Of a DNA stretch of 64,000 bases, positions 54,591 through 64,000 are shown one piece after another. A program made the position numbers and the translations under genes. The notes beneath the pieces were generated by a model. It did no database searches. It saw only the letters and a program-made list of their open reading frames with translations, and was not told the origin of the DNA. This stretch comes from Siphonodentalium dalli (Eukaryota; Mollusca; Scaphopoda; Gadilida; Siphonodentaliidae): contig CP136062.1 of the NCBI GenBank assembly GCA_032622095.1, positions 132,573,282-132,637,281 on the forward strand, in the 5' to 3' direction. Position 1 is the stretch's first letter, and every line of letters begins with the position of its first letter.

Positions 54591-55380
54591 TAACAAATAA
54601 AATAATAACAAAGAGTACAAAAGCCTTATTATAAAAAGGCTTAAATGGAAGGACCGGGGTAGCACAAAAGTACATGAAAAATTTAAAATGTAACGCAGAC
54701 CGACCTGAAATATATTGAAAGGTCCCCACCCACAAGTTATGGAATCGGAGACAATTAATCAGTGAAATGAAGTATCCGATGTTAAAATGAGAATGTATAC
54801 TTGTTAAGGTGGATCCCAATGTAGCATTGAGACAAACAACCAACTGGTGGGTGGGGGAAACAGTGATGGTGGAAGAAACAAACGATTTTGGATCAGGCTG
54901 AGAGAAGGTGGTTGAAAGGGGAGGAGGTGGGTAAAAAAGTTTTAAGAATATATTATTTGCTTCTGCACCTCGTGAGAAAACTATAGGGAATGATTTAATT
55001 ACTTCTTAGTTAAGAGTGTTTACAAGTGCACATCAAAAAACATAGTTCTGTAGAAAAAGTATGATCATCTTGCGAACGCGTTATTGAATAAAAGACGGAG
55101 GGAGGAAAAAATTTACGAACGGGTAACAGATTGTATTTAGTTATAAACTACCAGTTGATAGTTCGATCTGGAATTATTGCACAATCAGTTGAAATAAAAA
55201 CGCGTATTCTTTTCGCCAAAGTTGTGCTTTGGCTGTCTACTCGGGAGATCTTGCCAGATCTCGCCGGCTGAGAGACTTGTATCGAGAGGTAGCGAGAAAT
55301 TTGAAATAGATTAGCAATCATAATTTTAGGTGATGTAGAAGATATAAAACCCTTGGAACTTTCAGATCCAATGGTAATTT
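54591..55380. other. Unassigned sequence
   Basis: No family or coding signature. CTCGGGAGATCTTGCCAGAT with CTCGCCGG near 55240-55265 is GC-richer than the surroundings. Confidence 0.4.
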
Positions 55381-55530
55381 ATATCCCCAACATCAAGGAA
55401 AGAATTAAGAAAGACTGGGTGTTGCGATATGGACTGTCTATATTCTATATATAAATATAATAACTATAACATCTGAACAAGTCATATAGGTAGCTGAACA
55501 AGAACATATATACAGTGGGTCCGAAAATGC
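55381..55530 (+). repeat. Direct duplication 1, copy 2
   Basis: Second copy of 54439-54590 with scattered substitutions. Confidence 0.9.
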
Positions 55531-55594
55531 CACGAGAAGAGGGCAAACAGGAATTTGCCCGAGTCTCACCCACTTCCCATTTAGAATAGCTAAG

Positions 55595-55790
55595 TTCAAG
55601 GAGATGTCAACCGCAAATGATTAAACATAATCTTCGGTACCAAACAAACAAGAGGAAATCTGTCACCTCTATGCACAAAACACATTAATTTTCTTTGTTC
55701 ATAACACTTTAGTTCATTGCAAAGACCAAATGTAATTGCGAATAATATTGACTATCAAATTGTTGTACTAATATTTAAGTGTTGTCATAA
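55595..55790 (+). repeat. Direct duplication 2, copy 1
   Basis: AAATGATTAAAC, ATGCACAAAACACA, GCAAAGACCAA and TTGACTATCAAA recur in order at 56319-56512. More diverged (roughly four fifths identical by eye). Confidence 0.75.
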
Positions 55791-56318
55791 TTTTAATGTA
55801 TATGAAACTCTTTATTTTTCAGCCTCAGACACTTAGTATTTAAATGTTCGGAGTCAGTTCAATGGGGAAAAAAGTTAGAAATATGACTAACTTGGGTTAG
55901 TAAAAAGTTTACCCCCAGGAGGATTAACTTTCGTTATTCATAATAAATTAGGCAGAAAATTATTAATAATGACTTTGGTGATGTTAGTCAGAACAACTAA
56001 GTAATGATTGATTGGGCCATTAGACTAGAATCGTGTTAGTCAAAATGAAAAGGATTGAGTCATAAGGACTAAAAAAAAAAATTATTTGGTCGGGGATAAA
56101 ATAATATAGTCCCCAACTAAATGCACTTATATGATGATTTTTAGGTCGCCGACATAGTATAGTCACGGACCAAATTGCATCATGTGAATGGGGTGCTAGA
56201 CAAGCATTCCATCATTTGCCCATCAATTTTATGGTGTTCCTGCACCAAAGAAATAAAACATGTAGAAGAAAAAATGGCAATGCTTCAACTTTCATCACAT
56301 CAGGCTCACAATGTATGC
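55791..56318. other. Unassigned sequence
   Basis: Lies between the two copies of duplication 2. Nothing recognised. Confidence 0.4.
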
Positions 56319-56512
56319 TCAAGGTGATGTCACACTCAAATGATTAAACGTCATCTTCTACGTGATTTGAACAATCTGTTATCAATATGCACAAAACACA
56401 ATCATCCTATTTTCTTTATTCATAATACTTTAGATCATCGCAAAGACCAAGCGTACATGCGGAAACTATTGACTATCAAACTGTCGTACTAGTATTTAAG
56501 TATTGTGCCGTC
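56319..56512 (+). repeat. Direct duplication 2, copy 2
   Basis: Diverged second copy of 55595-55790. Confidence 0.75.
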
Positions 56513-57044
56513 TTGCTGTTAATTGTGTCGCCCCACTTGGTGGCATGTCGTTGTCTTTGTGTTTGGGGACAGCGCGATACCTGACCATATGCCTTCTCGA
56601 TGTTAATAGCTCTAGCTCATCATGACCTGTCAAATACTTAGCATGTAGCCATGTAATATATACCCTAAATGGACATTTTTGTGCGACATTGCCAGCATCA
56701 GTTTTAATTGCAAGGTTCTCTAGAAATTATTTTATATAAATTACTGTCCTAGGTCTTAGGCCAGGCAAAATGTATTATTAGCTTTATACATGTCCAATGT
56801 GTATGGTAAACTGTTGAACAGAGTGTGAATGTAATTAATTATTCTTAATACCGGTTTATTCTGAATGTATTTAAAATTTGTGAATATCATATTCATGATT
56901 AAAGAATAGGTCATGAATGGTTGACCGCATTTAGTTAAATGTGTAAACTCATTAGAATGAGACGAACTTGGTTTCCAAAGTTACTTTTAAACATGTGGCA
57001 ATTGGAAAAATATTCACAGATACCTATTTATTGGGAGGTGATTT
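56513..57044. other. Unassigned sequence
   Basis: Nothing recognised. Confidence 0.4.
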
Positions 57045-57208
57045 TTAACCCTTTCAGTGCCAAGTCCGATTTTTGTATCAACCCATATTTCCTTGATCAT
57101 TTTTAAAATTTATTGATTATAATAATGTGATACATTGATGGAAAGAGCTCTAATGATCAAGGAAATATCGGTTGATACAAAAATCGGACTTGGCACTGAA
57201 AGGGTTAA
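57045..57208. mobile_element. Family C piggyBac-like MITE, compact copy
   Basis: TTAA-CCCTTTCAGTGCCAAGTC to GACTTGGCACTGAAAGGG-TTAA, 164 bp. Very similar to 41191-41356, so probably a recent copy. Confidence 0.95.
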
Positions 57209-57462
57209 CTGTTGAAATTCTTGGAAATATGTAAATTTTATTCTCCCTGGTGGGTATTATTGGTAAATTCTGGACTCACACAGACGCTTCTATTGTTGAT
57301 TAGTTATCGTAATATCTAATTTTGTGAACATTGTGAAATTATCAATGTGACAGAACATTTATTGCGCTATGTTTAGCTATGTGGCGTTAAAGGGACTGAA
57401 GGCCTTCGAAGTAGGTTCATGTGAAATAACATAAAAGTCTGTAAATCGATTATCATCAACGT
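57209..57462. other. Unassigned sequence
   Basis: Short spacer, nothing recognised. Confidence 0.4.
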
Positions 57463-58035
57463 GAAATGAAAGTGGCAATGACACTGTAGCTCAACTTCAG
57501 AAGGAGTTAATTCTTTGGACGAAATTCAGAAAATTTTGGTGTCTCCCATCTAGAGGTGACCCCTTATGATCAGTATGAAATTTGCTAATGATCGGATGAG
57601 GGATATGGTCTGCAGGCTGTGCCACATGATTTAGTGATGTAAAGAGTAAAATCCAAAATGGCTGCCGGCAGCCACGTATTTTGGCATAATGACACCAAAA
57701 TGACTCATATCCATCTACATGTCAATGTTAACATCCATGACAAATTTCATGATGATCAGACTAACACTCCGGCCTGTAGCCTGTGCTAATGGATTGAATT
57801 TTGAAATCCAAGATGGCCACTGGTGGCCATGTTGTTTTGCTGAATGACCCCAAAATTACTAGTTCCCCCATCTACATGTCAACAGCCATGACAAATTTCA
57901 CAATGATCCGACCAAAGGTTCGACCTGAAGCCTGTGCTAAAGGAAATTGTTGACGGATGCATACACACACACGGACGACAGATACCAACCCATGACAATA
58001 GCTCAAACTTTACAAAGTAATGTTGAGCGAAAAAC
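57463..58035. repeat. Family H tandem-unit element, copy 4
   Basis: AAATGAAAGTGGCAATGACA and GTAGCTCAACTT lead-in, two to three units with CCAAAATGGCTGCCGG or CCAAGATGGCCACTGG, and an end GCTCAAACTTTACAAAG with GTTGAGC. Confidence 0.8.
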
Positions 58036-58072
58036 AAATTGAATTTTTTCTTATTTTCATTATTAATAAACT

Positions 58073-58150
58073 ATCCAATAATGAGATTTTGCATATCGAA
58101 ACCATTGTTATGTAAATGTTACTATTACAATTGAATTAGCAATAACAGTA
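58073..58150. repeat. Element P, single arm
   Basis: TCCAATAATGAGATTTTGC and CCATTGTTATGTAAATGTTA match the arms of 13029-13303. No opposite arm found nearby. Confidence 0.6.
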
Positions 58151-58205
58151 AACTTAGTAATAAAATTTTACGGCGAAGATTAAAAAGATCAATGCATTAA
58201 AAATA

Positions 58206-58228
58206 TTCAATTATTTAGGACATTACTG
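58206..58228. mobile_element. Family B terminal scrap
   Basis: TTATTTAGGACATTACTG-TA, the last 20 bases of family B. Confidence 0.65.
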
Positions 58229-58965
58229 TAGGATGTGCAATTGTTTGGTTGTCCAAATTCTAATTTTAGTTTAAATTAACCAAATCTATTCAAACCTATT
58301 TAAATTTAGTAGTACGGCATATATACATGGAGAAAACATCCAACTGTTTATAATAACTTTAACAAACAATTTTAGCTCTAAATGGCATGCTTCTCTAATG
58401 GCATACATTTCTTGAAGCCATTCACTATGACATACACAAAATGCATTAATTTCTGCATACATTATCATTCCAATTTGTTTTCCTTCAAATTTCCACAAGA
58501 GATTACATTGTCCACTTTCCTGGACATTTGACATGAGTTATGAAGAATAGGCTAACAGATAATAAAACCCATTGAAGGAACAGTTTATAGATGCCGATAT
58601 GATAAGCCCAGATTCAGGGGTTATTATTCATGGACCCCTTGATGAAAGATAACTTTACAACAACTATATTAAATCAGTTTTTGTAATTAAACTTCTTTTC
58701 ACCCCACCTTGAGATGCATAAAACACATGGCTGACTTCTTGAATTCTTTCTTAATTACAGTTTGGGAGTGCCAGTAATGGCCATTTAATTATCAAAAACA
58801 ACAGTGCTGAAGATTGTAGCACCATGAGACACAGCACATTTGGACACCCTATAATGGATGTTTTTTGATTAATTACAACCAAAGACCACATGGTAATTCA
58901 ATAAATATACAGCACCTTTGATTTCTGTTTGTCTTAAATATATATAAGAAGTTAAGCAGAAATTG
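58229..58965. other. Unassigned sequence
   Basis: The 82-codon minus frame at 58286-58534 shows no recognised domain. Otherwise nothing. Confidence 0.4.
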
Positions 58966-59128
58966 GATACAGCTTTCAATGTTACTGATTTCTTACACAT
59001 ACAAGCTCAATTAATCTTCCTTCCTCATCAGGGGCCTGGCTTTTTATATCATTCTTAGGGAACGTTACTGCTGTGTTTTTGTTGTGTCACTTTAGCCTTT
59101 ATAAAGGTCATGACATCTTGGGTGGTGG
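58966..59128 (+). repeat. Direct duplication 3, copy 1
   Basis: GCTTTCAATGTTACTGATTT, AATCTTCCTTCCTCATCAGG and GGTCATGACATCTTGGGTGG recur at 60296-60446. Confidence 0.9.
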
Positions 59129-59354
59129 GATTTCTCCTTTTTTTTTAAACTGGGGATATATCTAAAAGATCCTTAATTGGGAGCTCAAGATATTTAATTA
59201 TAGTGTAAACATGTGCTGGGAAGTGCAAGGGCTCTTTGGTATTTTAAATTGAAATTTTTACTTTAGTTACAAATCTGGTCCAAGGGCTTAACATGACATA
59301 GCTCATATATACTCATTTGCAGTTTCCGATTGCTTCTATAATTTCAGTTTTATA
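59129..59354. other. Unassigned sequence
   Basis: Nothing recognised. Confidence 0.4.
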
Positions 59355-59475
59355 TCATTTTTAATCCCTCATAATTAGCCCCTAAATCCGGCCTCATATT
59401 TTTTAGTGAGGCACACATGTATTATCGGCATGTGCAGTGATGTAAAAGCTTGCACAATGATATCAATGTCAATGC
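59355..59475 (-). repeat. Repeat M, copy 2 (inverted)
   Basis: AATTAGCCCCTAAATCCGGC, CTCATATTTTTTAGTGAGGC and TATCGGCATGTGCAGTGATG are the inverse of 17531-17650. Confidence 0.75.
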
Positions 59476-59507
59476 AGGAACTTTATTATAATGTTAATTA
59501 GAATATA

Positions 59508-60190
59508 ACAAGAGAGGGACTCTCATCCATTTCATACCTCTTGTTGCATCTGGCCTAGTGTGGGCATATATATAACCTATGACTGATATACTATGACAGA
59601 TGGGCCCAAAAATCAGCATTTTCATATAAACATAAGATGAATAACTATAGAACGAAAAACCTAAACAAAATGATTAAACATGCCATTGGATGTCCTCATA
59701 GTGGGGAACATCCAAACCACATTTCACTGAGATCTGAGAATTAATGTTCATGTTATGACCTGAACAAACATTGGAGTGACCAAAAAGCCAACATTTCCAA
59801 ATAAATGAAGATGAATAACCCTAGAAAGGAAAATCTGAACAAAACAATGGAACCCTCTGTTAAATGGACTCATAGTCGTGAACATCCAAACCCAATTTCA
59901 TTGAGATCTGAGCAAAATTGTTGAAGTTAGGACGTGAACAGACATCAGACGGACCAAAAAGCCACAATTCCAATAAACAAAGATGAATAACTCTAGAATG
60001 GAAAATCAGACCAAATGATGGAACCCTTTATTGTATCTCCTCATAGCAGTGAACATCAACACCAAATTTCATTGAGATCCGAGCAGTTATGACATGAACA
60101 GACATAGGACGTACATAGGCATGCACGCCCAGACACTGTGCAAAACATTATACCCCCCTTTATTTAAAAAAAAGATGGTATAATTATGAT
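59508..60190. repeat. Family J tandem-unit element, copy 2
   Basis: ACAAGAGAGGGACTCTC start, TGTGGGCATATATATAACC, then three units with AAGATGAATAACTCTAGAA-like and TTTCATTGAGATC segments. The end is GCAAAACATTATACCCCCC...GGTATAATTA. Confidence 0.8.
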
Positions 60191-60295
60191 ATTCAATTTA
60201 TGTTGGGTTTAATATATAGTGTTGATTGTGAGATAAACATGGGTGATAAGAGCGGTTATCATGAAAAGACAAAACATACATCATATACACTGTCG

Positions 60296-60446
60296 TATAC
60301 AGCTTTCAATGTTACTGATTTCTTACACATACAAGCTCAATTAATCTTCCTTCCTCATCAGGGGCTGGTTTTTTTTATATCATTCTTCGGGAATGTTTTC
60401 ATTGTGTCACTTGAACGTTTATAAAGGTCATGACATCTTGGGTGGT
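60296..60446 (+). repeat. Direct duplication 3, copy 2
   Basis: Second copy of 58966-59128. J2 and M2 lie between the copies. Confidence 0.9.
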
Positions 60447-60996
60447 AAAGATCCTCAAAACATTGTCTGGGATATCAGGGGAAATGTGCTTAGAAGTGAA
60501 AGGGGCATGCCACATTTTAAGAAGGAGCCCCAATCTTGAATTTAAAAAAAATCTAATTTTCAAACTATCAATTTGAAGGAAAAAATCAATTATCCTTTTA
60601 ACCAATGTATGCTAGAGTACTACAACAACACCTGTTTACCGGTACAATCAAAATGAGAGATATGTTCTAATTATATTAAAAAAGTGGATTAAAAAAAATA
60701 AAACAACTTTTTTGAGGTAGGATGATAGAGTTTGATAGGTAATGTTTGCAAAAACACACTGCATTATCAAGCTTATGAATCCAACTAGTGTATGAGCTCA
60801 GTCTACCATCTGAAATTATTACTGTCTGAGGGTGGCTTCACTACCAGATAAAGGAACTTTTTTCAGTCAGGAGTATTGGCATAAATGCAAAAAAGGCAAA
60901 ATTTTGGTATTAAACCATACATTTTAAATAACTTTCAATGACCAAAAAGTCATACTAGAATGGATATAATTTTATCTTAGTCCAACAATACTTGAC
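60447..60996. other. Unassigned sequence
   Basis: Nothing recognised. Confidence 0.4.
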
Positions 60997-61413
60997 AAGA
61001 GATGGGTTGTCGTCTGGTGCATCCCCCTTGTGCCATACCGCCTAGAGTGGGCATACCTATAACCTATGACTGATATTCTCAGACAGACGGACCCAAAAAT
61101 CAGCATTTTCAGATCAACAAAGATGAATAACTGTAGAACGAAAAACCTAAACAAAACGATTGAACACACCATTGAATATCCTCATAGTGGTGAACCCCAT
61201 ACCAAATTTCATTGAGATCCGAGCAATACTGTTCCAAGTTATGACCTGAACAGTCATTGGACGGACCAAAAAGCCAACATTTCCAGATAATCAAAGATGA
61301 ATAACTCTAGATTGGTAAACCCCAAACAAAACATAATGTCCTCATAGCAGTGAACATCCAAACCAAATAACATTGAAATCTAAGCACTACTTTTCAAGTT
61401 ATGACCGGATCAG

Positions 61414-62316
61414 TAGGGCCCTGCGAATCAGGCATTTTCATTTCGAATCAAATCTTGAATGGAATCAGCCAAATGATTCCGAATTACATCAAATCTTGAG
61501 TCGAATCATTGCATCAGTGGAATCAGGAGTGAAGATGTAAATATCACTTGACTGAGTGGCCGTACCGGTATCAATTTGCTCACTTATTAAAAAGGATAAG
61601 AAGATCATAAGTGATGCCGGTACTTAACACTTCAATGACTGAAGCTTCCAGAAATTTTGCGAAAACCCTGTGCCAATGCATTCACTTATATATGTGAGTC
61701 TCCCATAGGGACCCTCGATAAATAAGAGAATACATTGGCCTAACAATATTTACCTTGACCTTATAAGCCAGTGCATTCTCTTATATATGCAAGGCTCCCT
61801 ATGGGAGACTCGCATATACAAGAGAATGCACAGGATTAGGATCTTTAATGCTGCACCAGCGCAGCTCCCGTCATGAATGGGTTATGTAAATATCATCCAT
61901 AAATAGATCAAATTCGCAAGTAACCAATTAAAGTGCTCATTCATTGTGACCATCTCTGCAATAAAATAATGAAACAGTATCTTAAGCAATAATGAAGTCA
62001 GTAAGCAATCGCATTCATGCATCTGAAGTTCGACATATATGAAATTTTCCTAGTTCAGTTACGTCAGTTGTACAATGCTTCAGTGGGCTATGGTAGTATA
62101 GCTCAGTCTACAACAGTGTTTGTATGTGTGGTCTTTCGTGTGGATCATAATCCATCTTCACGAAAAAGCAATATTGTCCATTGAAGTAATGATAATGCAA
62201 CTGGTGCCAATGATTCAATTCGATACAATTCAAATCAGGACAACCGATTTCGATTCAAATTGCATCAGATGAAAGATTCAGAATCGCATCGTCTCATATT
62301 GATTCGCATGGCCCTA
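61414..62316. mobile_element. Element K, hAT-like, nested in J
   Basis: Inverted ends TAGGGCCCTGCGAATCA and TGATTCGCATGGCCCTA. Flanks CGGATCAG and CTGAACAG match at 6 of 8, and J copies have TGAACAG at the same site, so an 8-bp duplication is likely. GATTCAAAT-type subterminal repeats lie near both ends. About 640 bp without the nested A copy. No transposase frame. Confidence 0.85.
61624..61885. mobile_element. Family A piggyBac-like MITE nested in K
   Basis: TTAA-CACTTCAATGACTGAAGC to CGTCATGAATGGG-TTAT. Both hairpins are present. The right TTAA has one change. Confidence 0.9.
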
Positions 62317-62689
62317 CTGAACAGACATCAGACGGATCAAAAAGCCAACATTTCCAGATAAACAAAGATGAATAACTCTAGAACGGAAAACCCGAACAAA
62401 ACGATTGAACACTCCATTGAATGTCCTCATACATTACATTGAGATCCGAGCACTACTGTTCAAGTTATGACATGAACAGACATCGGATGCCCAAGCACGC
62501 ATGCACACCCAGACACACGCTAGGCATGCCAGGCAGGTGCAAAACAGTATACCTGCTTTTTTCAGAAAAGGCAGGAAAAGGGGGTATAATTATCTTATAT
62601 ATGAGGTACATGTATTTCCTGCTATTCTATGAATGGGCATCCCTCTGCCCTCCCCCACCCTGGAAAAGTGAGTCAGTTAACTCTACCTT

Positions 62690-62762
62690 TAGCCAATCAA
62701 TAAGAATATTATAACCAAGTAACATGTTAAAGACGTGGTGCAAAGGTTGCCACAGTGCAATA
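62690..62762 (+). repeat. Repeat Z, copy 1
   Basis: AGCCAATCAATAAGAATATT and GTGGTGCAAAGGTTGC(C/T)...CAGTGCAAT recur at 63941-64000, where the window ends. Confidence 0.75.
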
Positions 62763-63678
62763 AAACTTCAGGCTCAGGTCCACTATCATTCCAATCATGA
62801 CAACTTCAAGACATGACATCGTTGAATATCTTGAAACTAAGGGGAATTAGGTAAATGAAGGATATTTCTTTCCGGACGCTGTGGCAGGTGTAACCCATTT
62901 GTTTTTCAGTGCTTCCATCACACCTGAGCCCTTAACATTATAACAGGACTTTTAAGAAGTCATCATCAGATATTTTTAGGCTTGTATCAAGGAAAGACAA
63001 GTGCAGTTAGGCCAAAAAAAAAAGTTTTGGTTCTCAGGCCCCGCCGCATTGAATAAAAAGGGCCGCATTAGGCCTTTTTATTGCAATGCCTGATGTTATG
63101 ACAAAAAAACTTACGAAAAAATAAATTTGAAAAAAAAAGAATTTATTTTTTATTTTTTATTTTATCAACATGTCCATAGTGGATATGTGTCGAATATTAG
63201 TGTGCATTGCATGAGCTCTAACATGTAATGTATTAAAAAGTGACTTGCAGGCTTACATCATGAAGTAGATGACTACAATTAAGAAAATGATTAGCTGATC
63301 CTCATGCTCTTCTTACAATTAGTCATTGTGAACAACTTACACTAATTGTAACTTTATACAATTGAAAGGCACAGGACTAAATTCAGGATCACATATTAGA
63401 ATGGGGAGGTATCAGTTTTTAGACAACAATAACAGAAGTTAATGTCAGGGGCATTATATATTGTTAGGTAATCCCAGTCATACACTGGTAGTACAATGTC
63501 ATTTTTATATAAGACTAAATGAGTTTATATGCATAACAGTTCCCTCTACCTTTCTGGTTATTACTAGACAGAGGAAGGTATCTTTGTCCATGCTTACTAT
63601 GCGCAGAAAACAAATTTTAAAAAAACCCTCCCTCCCTCATTGATTTGAAGAAAAAAAATTGCCCGAAAACCAAAACAT
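62763..63678. other. Unassigned sequence with one hairpin
   Basis: 63045-63090 forms an imperfect stem (GCATTGAATAAAAAGG against CCTTTTTATTGCAATGC). The rest shows no repeat or coding signature. Confidence 0.4.
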
Positions 63679-63719
63679 AATTCTGCTGTGGTTAAGGAGT
63701 CGATTATTTAGGTCATTAC
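63679..63719. mobile_element. Family B right-end fragment
   Basis: ATAATTCTGCTGTGGTTAAG, GAGTCGATTATTTAGGTCATTACT, last 40 bases of B. Confidence 0.75.
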
Positions 63720-63940
63720 TTATATATACACACCAAAGAATGTTAATTCGTTATTGAGAAATCAACAAAATAATTATTTCTTTCCCTCTAAAACATCGAA
63801 ACTAGATGAAATAAATTGAATTCAATATCAAACAAAATAGTGTCTATCTGCGGCACTTCTTGTTACAAACTTGTTATTTTACACGCTAGAATCTTAAGAA
63901 GTAAAACAGCTTTCATTAAGATTGATCTTGAATACATCTT

Positions 63941-64000
63941 TGGACCAATCAATAGGAATATCTTAACCCAGACATGGTGCAAAGGTTGCTGCAGTGCAAT
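63941..64000 (+). repeat. Repeat Z, copy 2 (runs off the window)
   Basis: GACCAATCAATAGGAATATC and GGTGCAAAGGTTGCTGCAGT match 62690-62762. Confidence 0.75.

Larger units (their letters stand above)
60997..62605. repeat. Family J tandem-unit element, copy 3, split by K
   Basis: ACAAGAGATGGGTTGTCG start, AGTGGGCATACCTATAACC, two units, then K at 61414-62316. J resumes with ACATCAGACGGATCAAAAAG and ends GCAAAACAGTATACC...GGGGGTATAATTA. Confidence 0.8.

Noticed and set aside
62088-62125. GGTAGTATAGCTCAGTCTACA, resembling a tRNA D-arm
   Set aside because: No matching acceptor or anticodon stem around it. It lies inside element K.

Overview
This window reads as eukaryotic, repeat-dense intergenic DNA from a metazoan. 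It is AT-rich and full of TTAA-, TA- and 8-bp-flanked miniature transposons, Helitron-like modules and dispersed satellite-like arrays, of the kind common in marine invertebrates (molluscs, annelids, echinoderms, hemichordates). The phylum cannot be fixed from the sequence. I found no intact protein-coding gene, rRNA or tRNA. No open frame exceeds 143 codons, and the longest lies inside a tandem repeat. The only recognisable coding relic is the C-terminal tail of a CR1/L2/Jockey-type LINE ORF2 at 12234-12527. There is one 100-N assembly gap (10162-10261).

Repeat families, named here for this window. A, C and D are piggyBac-like MITEs (TTAA target, CCCTTT... ends). B is a Tc1/mariner/pogo-like palindromic MITE (TA target, CAGTAATGCCC ends). 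G is an hAT-like MITE (8-bp TSD, CAAGCCTG ends, each arm holding a smaller hairpin). E, F and K are further hAT-like elements (CAGGGACCAGCC, CAGGGGTGG and TAGGGCC ends). I is a Helitron-like non-autonomous family on the minus strand (TCTACTA 5' end; 3' hairpin plus CTAG). H, J and S are elements or arrays built of degenerate units of about 150-270 bp. N, M, O, P, Q, R, T, V, X and Z are smaller repeats defined by pairs or inverted arms.

Layout. 1-9 kb: A, E, H and G copies and the palindrome O. 9.1-9.9 kb: repeat N with an A element inserted. 10-11.3 kb: gap and an expanded A element. 12.2-12.5 kb: LINE tail. 13.7-17.5 kb: head-to-tail Helitron-like array. 19.6-20.1 kb: second N copy, which preserves the empty site. 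22.5-23.4 kb: D split by a C element that grew a 95-bp G-rich minisatellite. 29.2-30.3 kb: 419-bp direct duplication. 33.6-35.2 kb: palindrome V and nested repeats. 36.3-37.7 kb: S array split by E, itself split by B. 43.4-45.1 kb: G element with an H array inside. 45.2-46.6 kb: second Helitron-like copy. 51.7-52.4 kb: E split by F and B. 53-62.6 kb: J arrays, the last split by K, itself split by A.

Between the repeats lie single-copy-looking stretches (for example 5.86-6.34, 28.75-29.2, 35.3-36.4, 39.1-39.9 and 42.7-43.3 kb). Some are rich in TAATTA-like cores and could be regulatory DNA of a distant gene. There are no genes here to work together: the content is a layered record of transposition, in which paralogous empty sites and nested insertions give relative ages.
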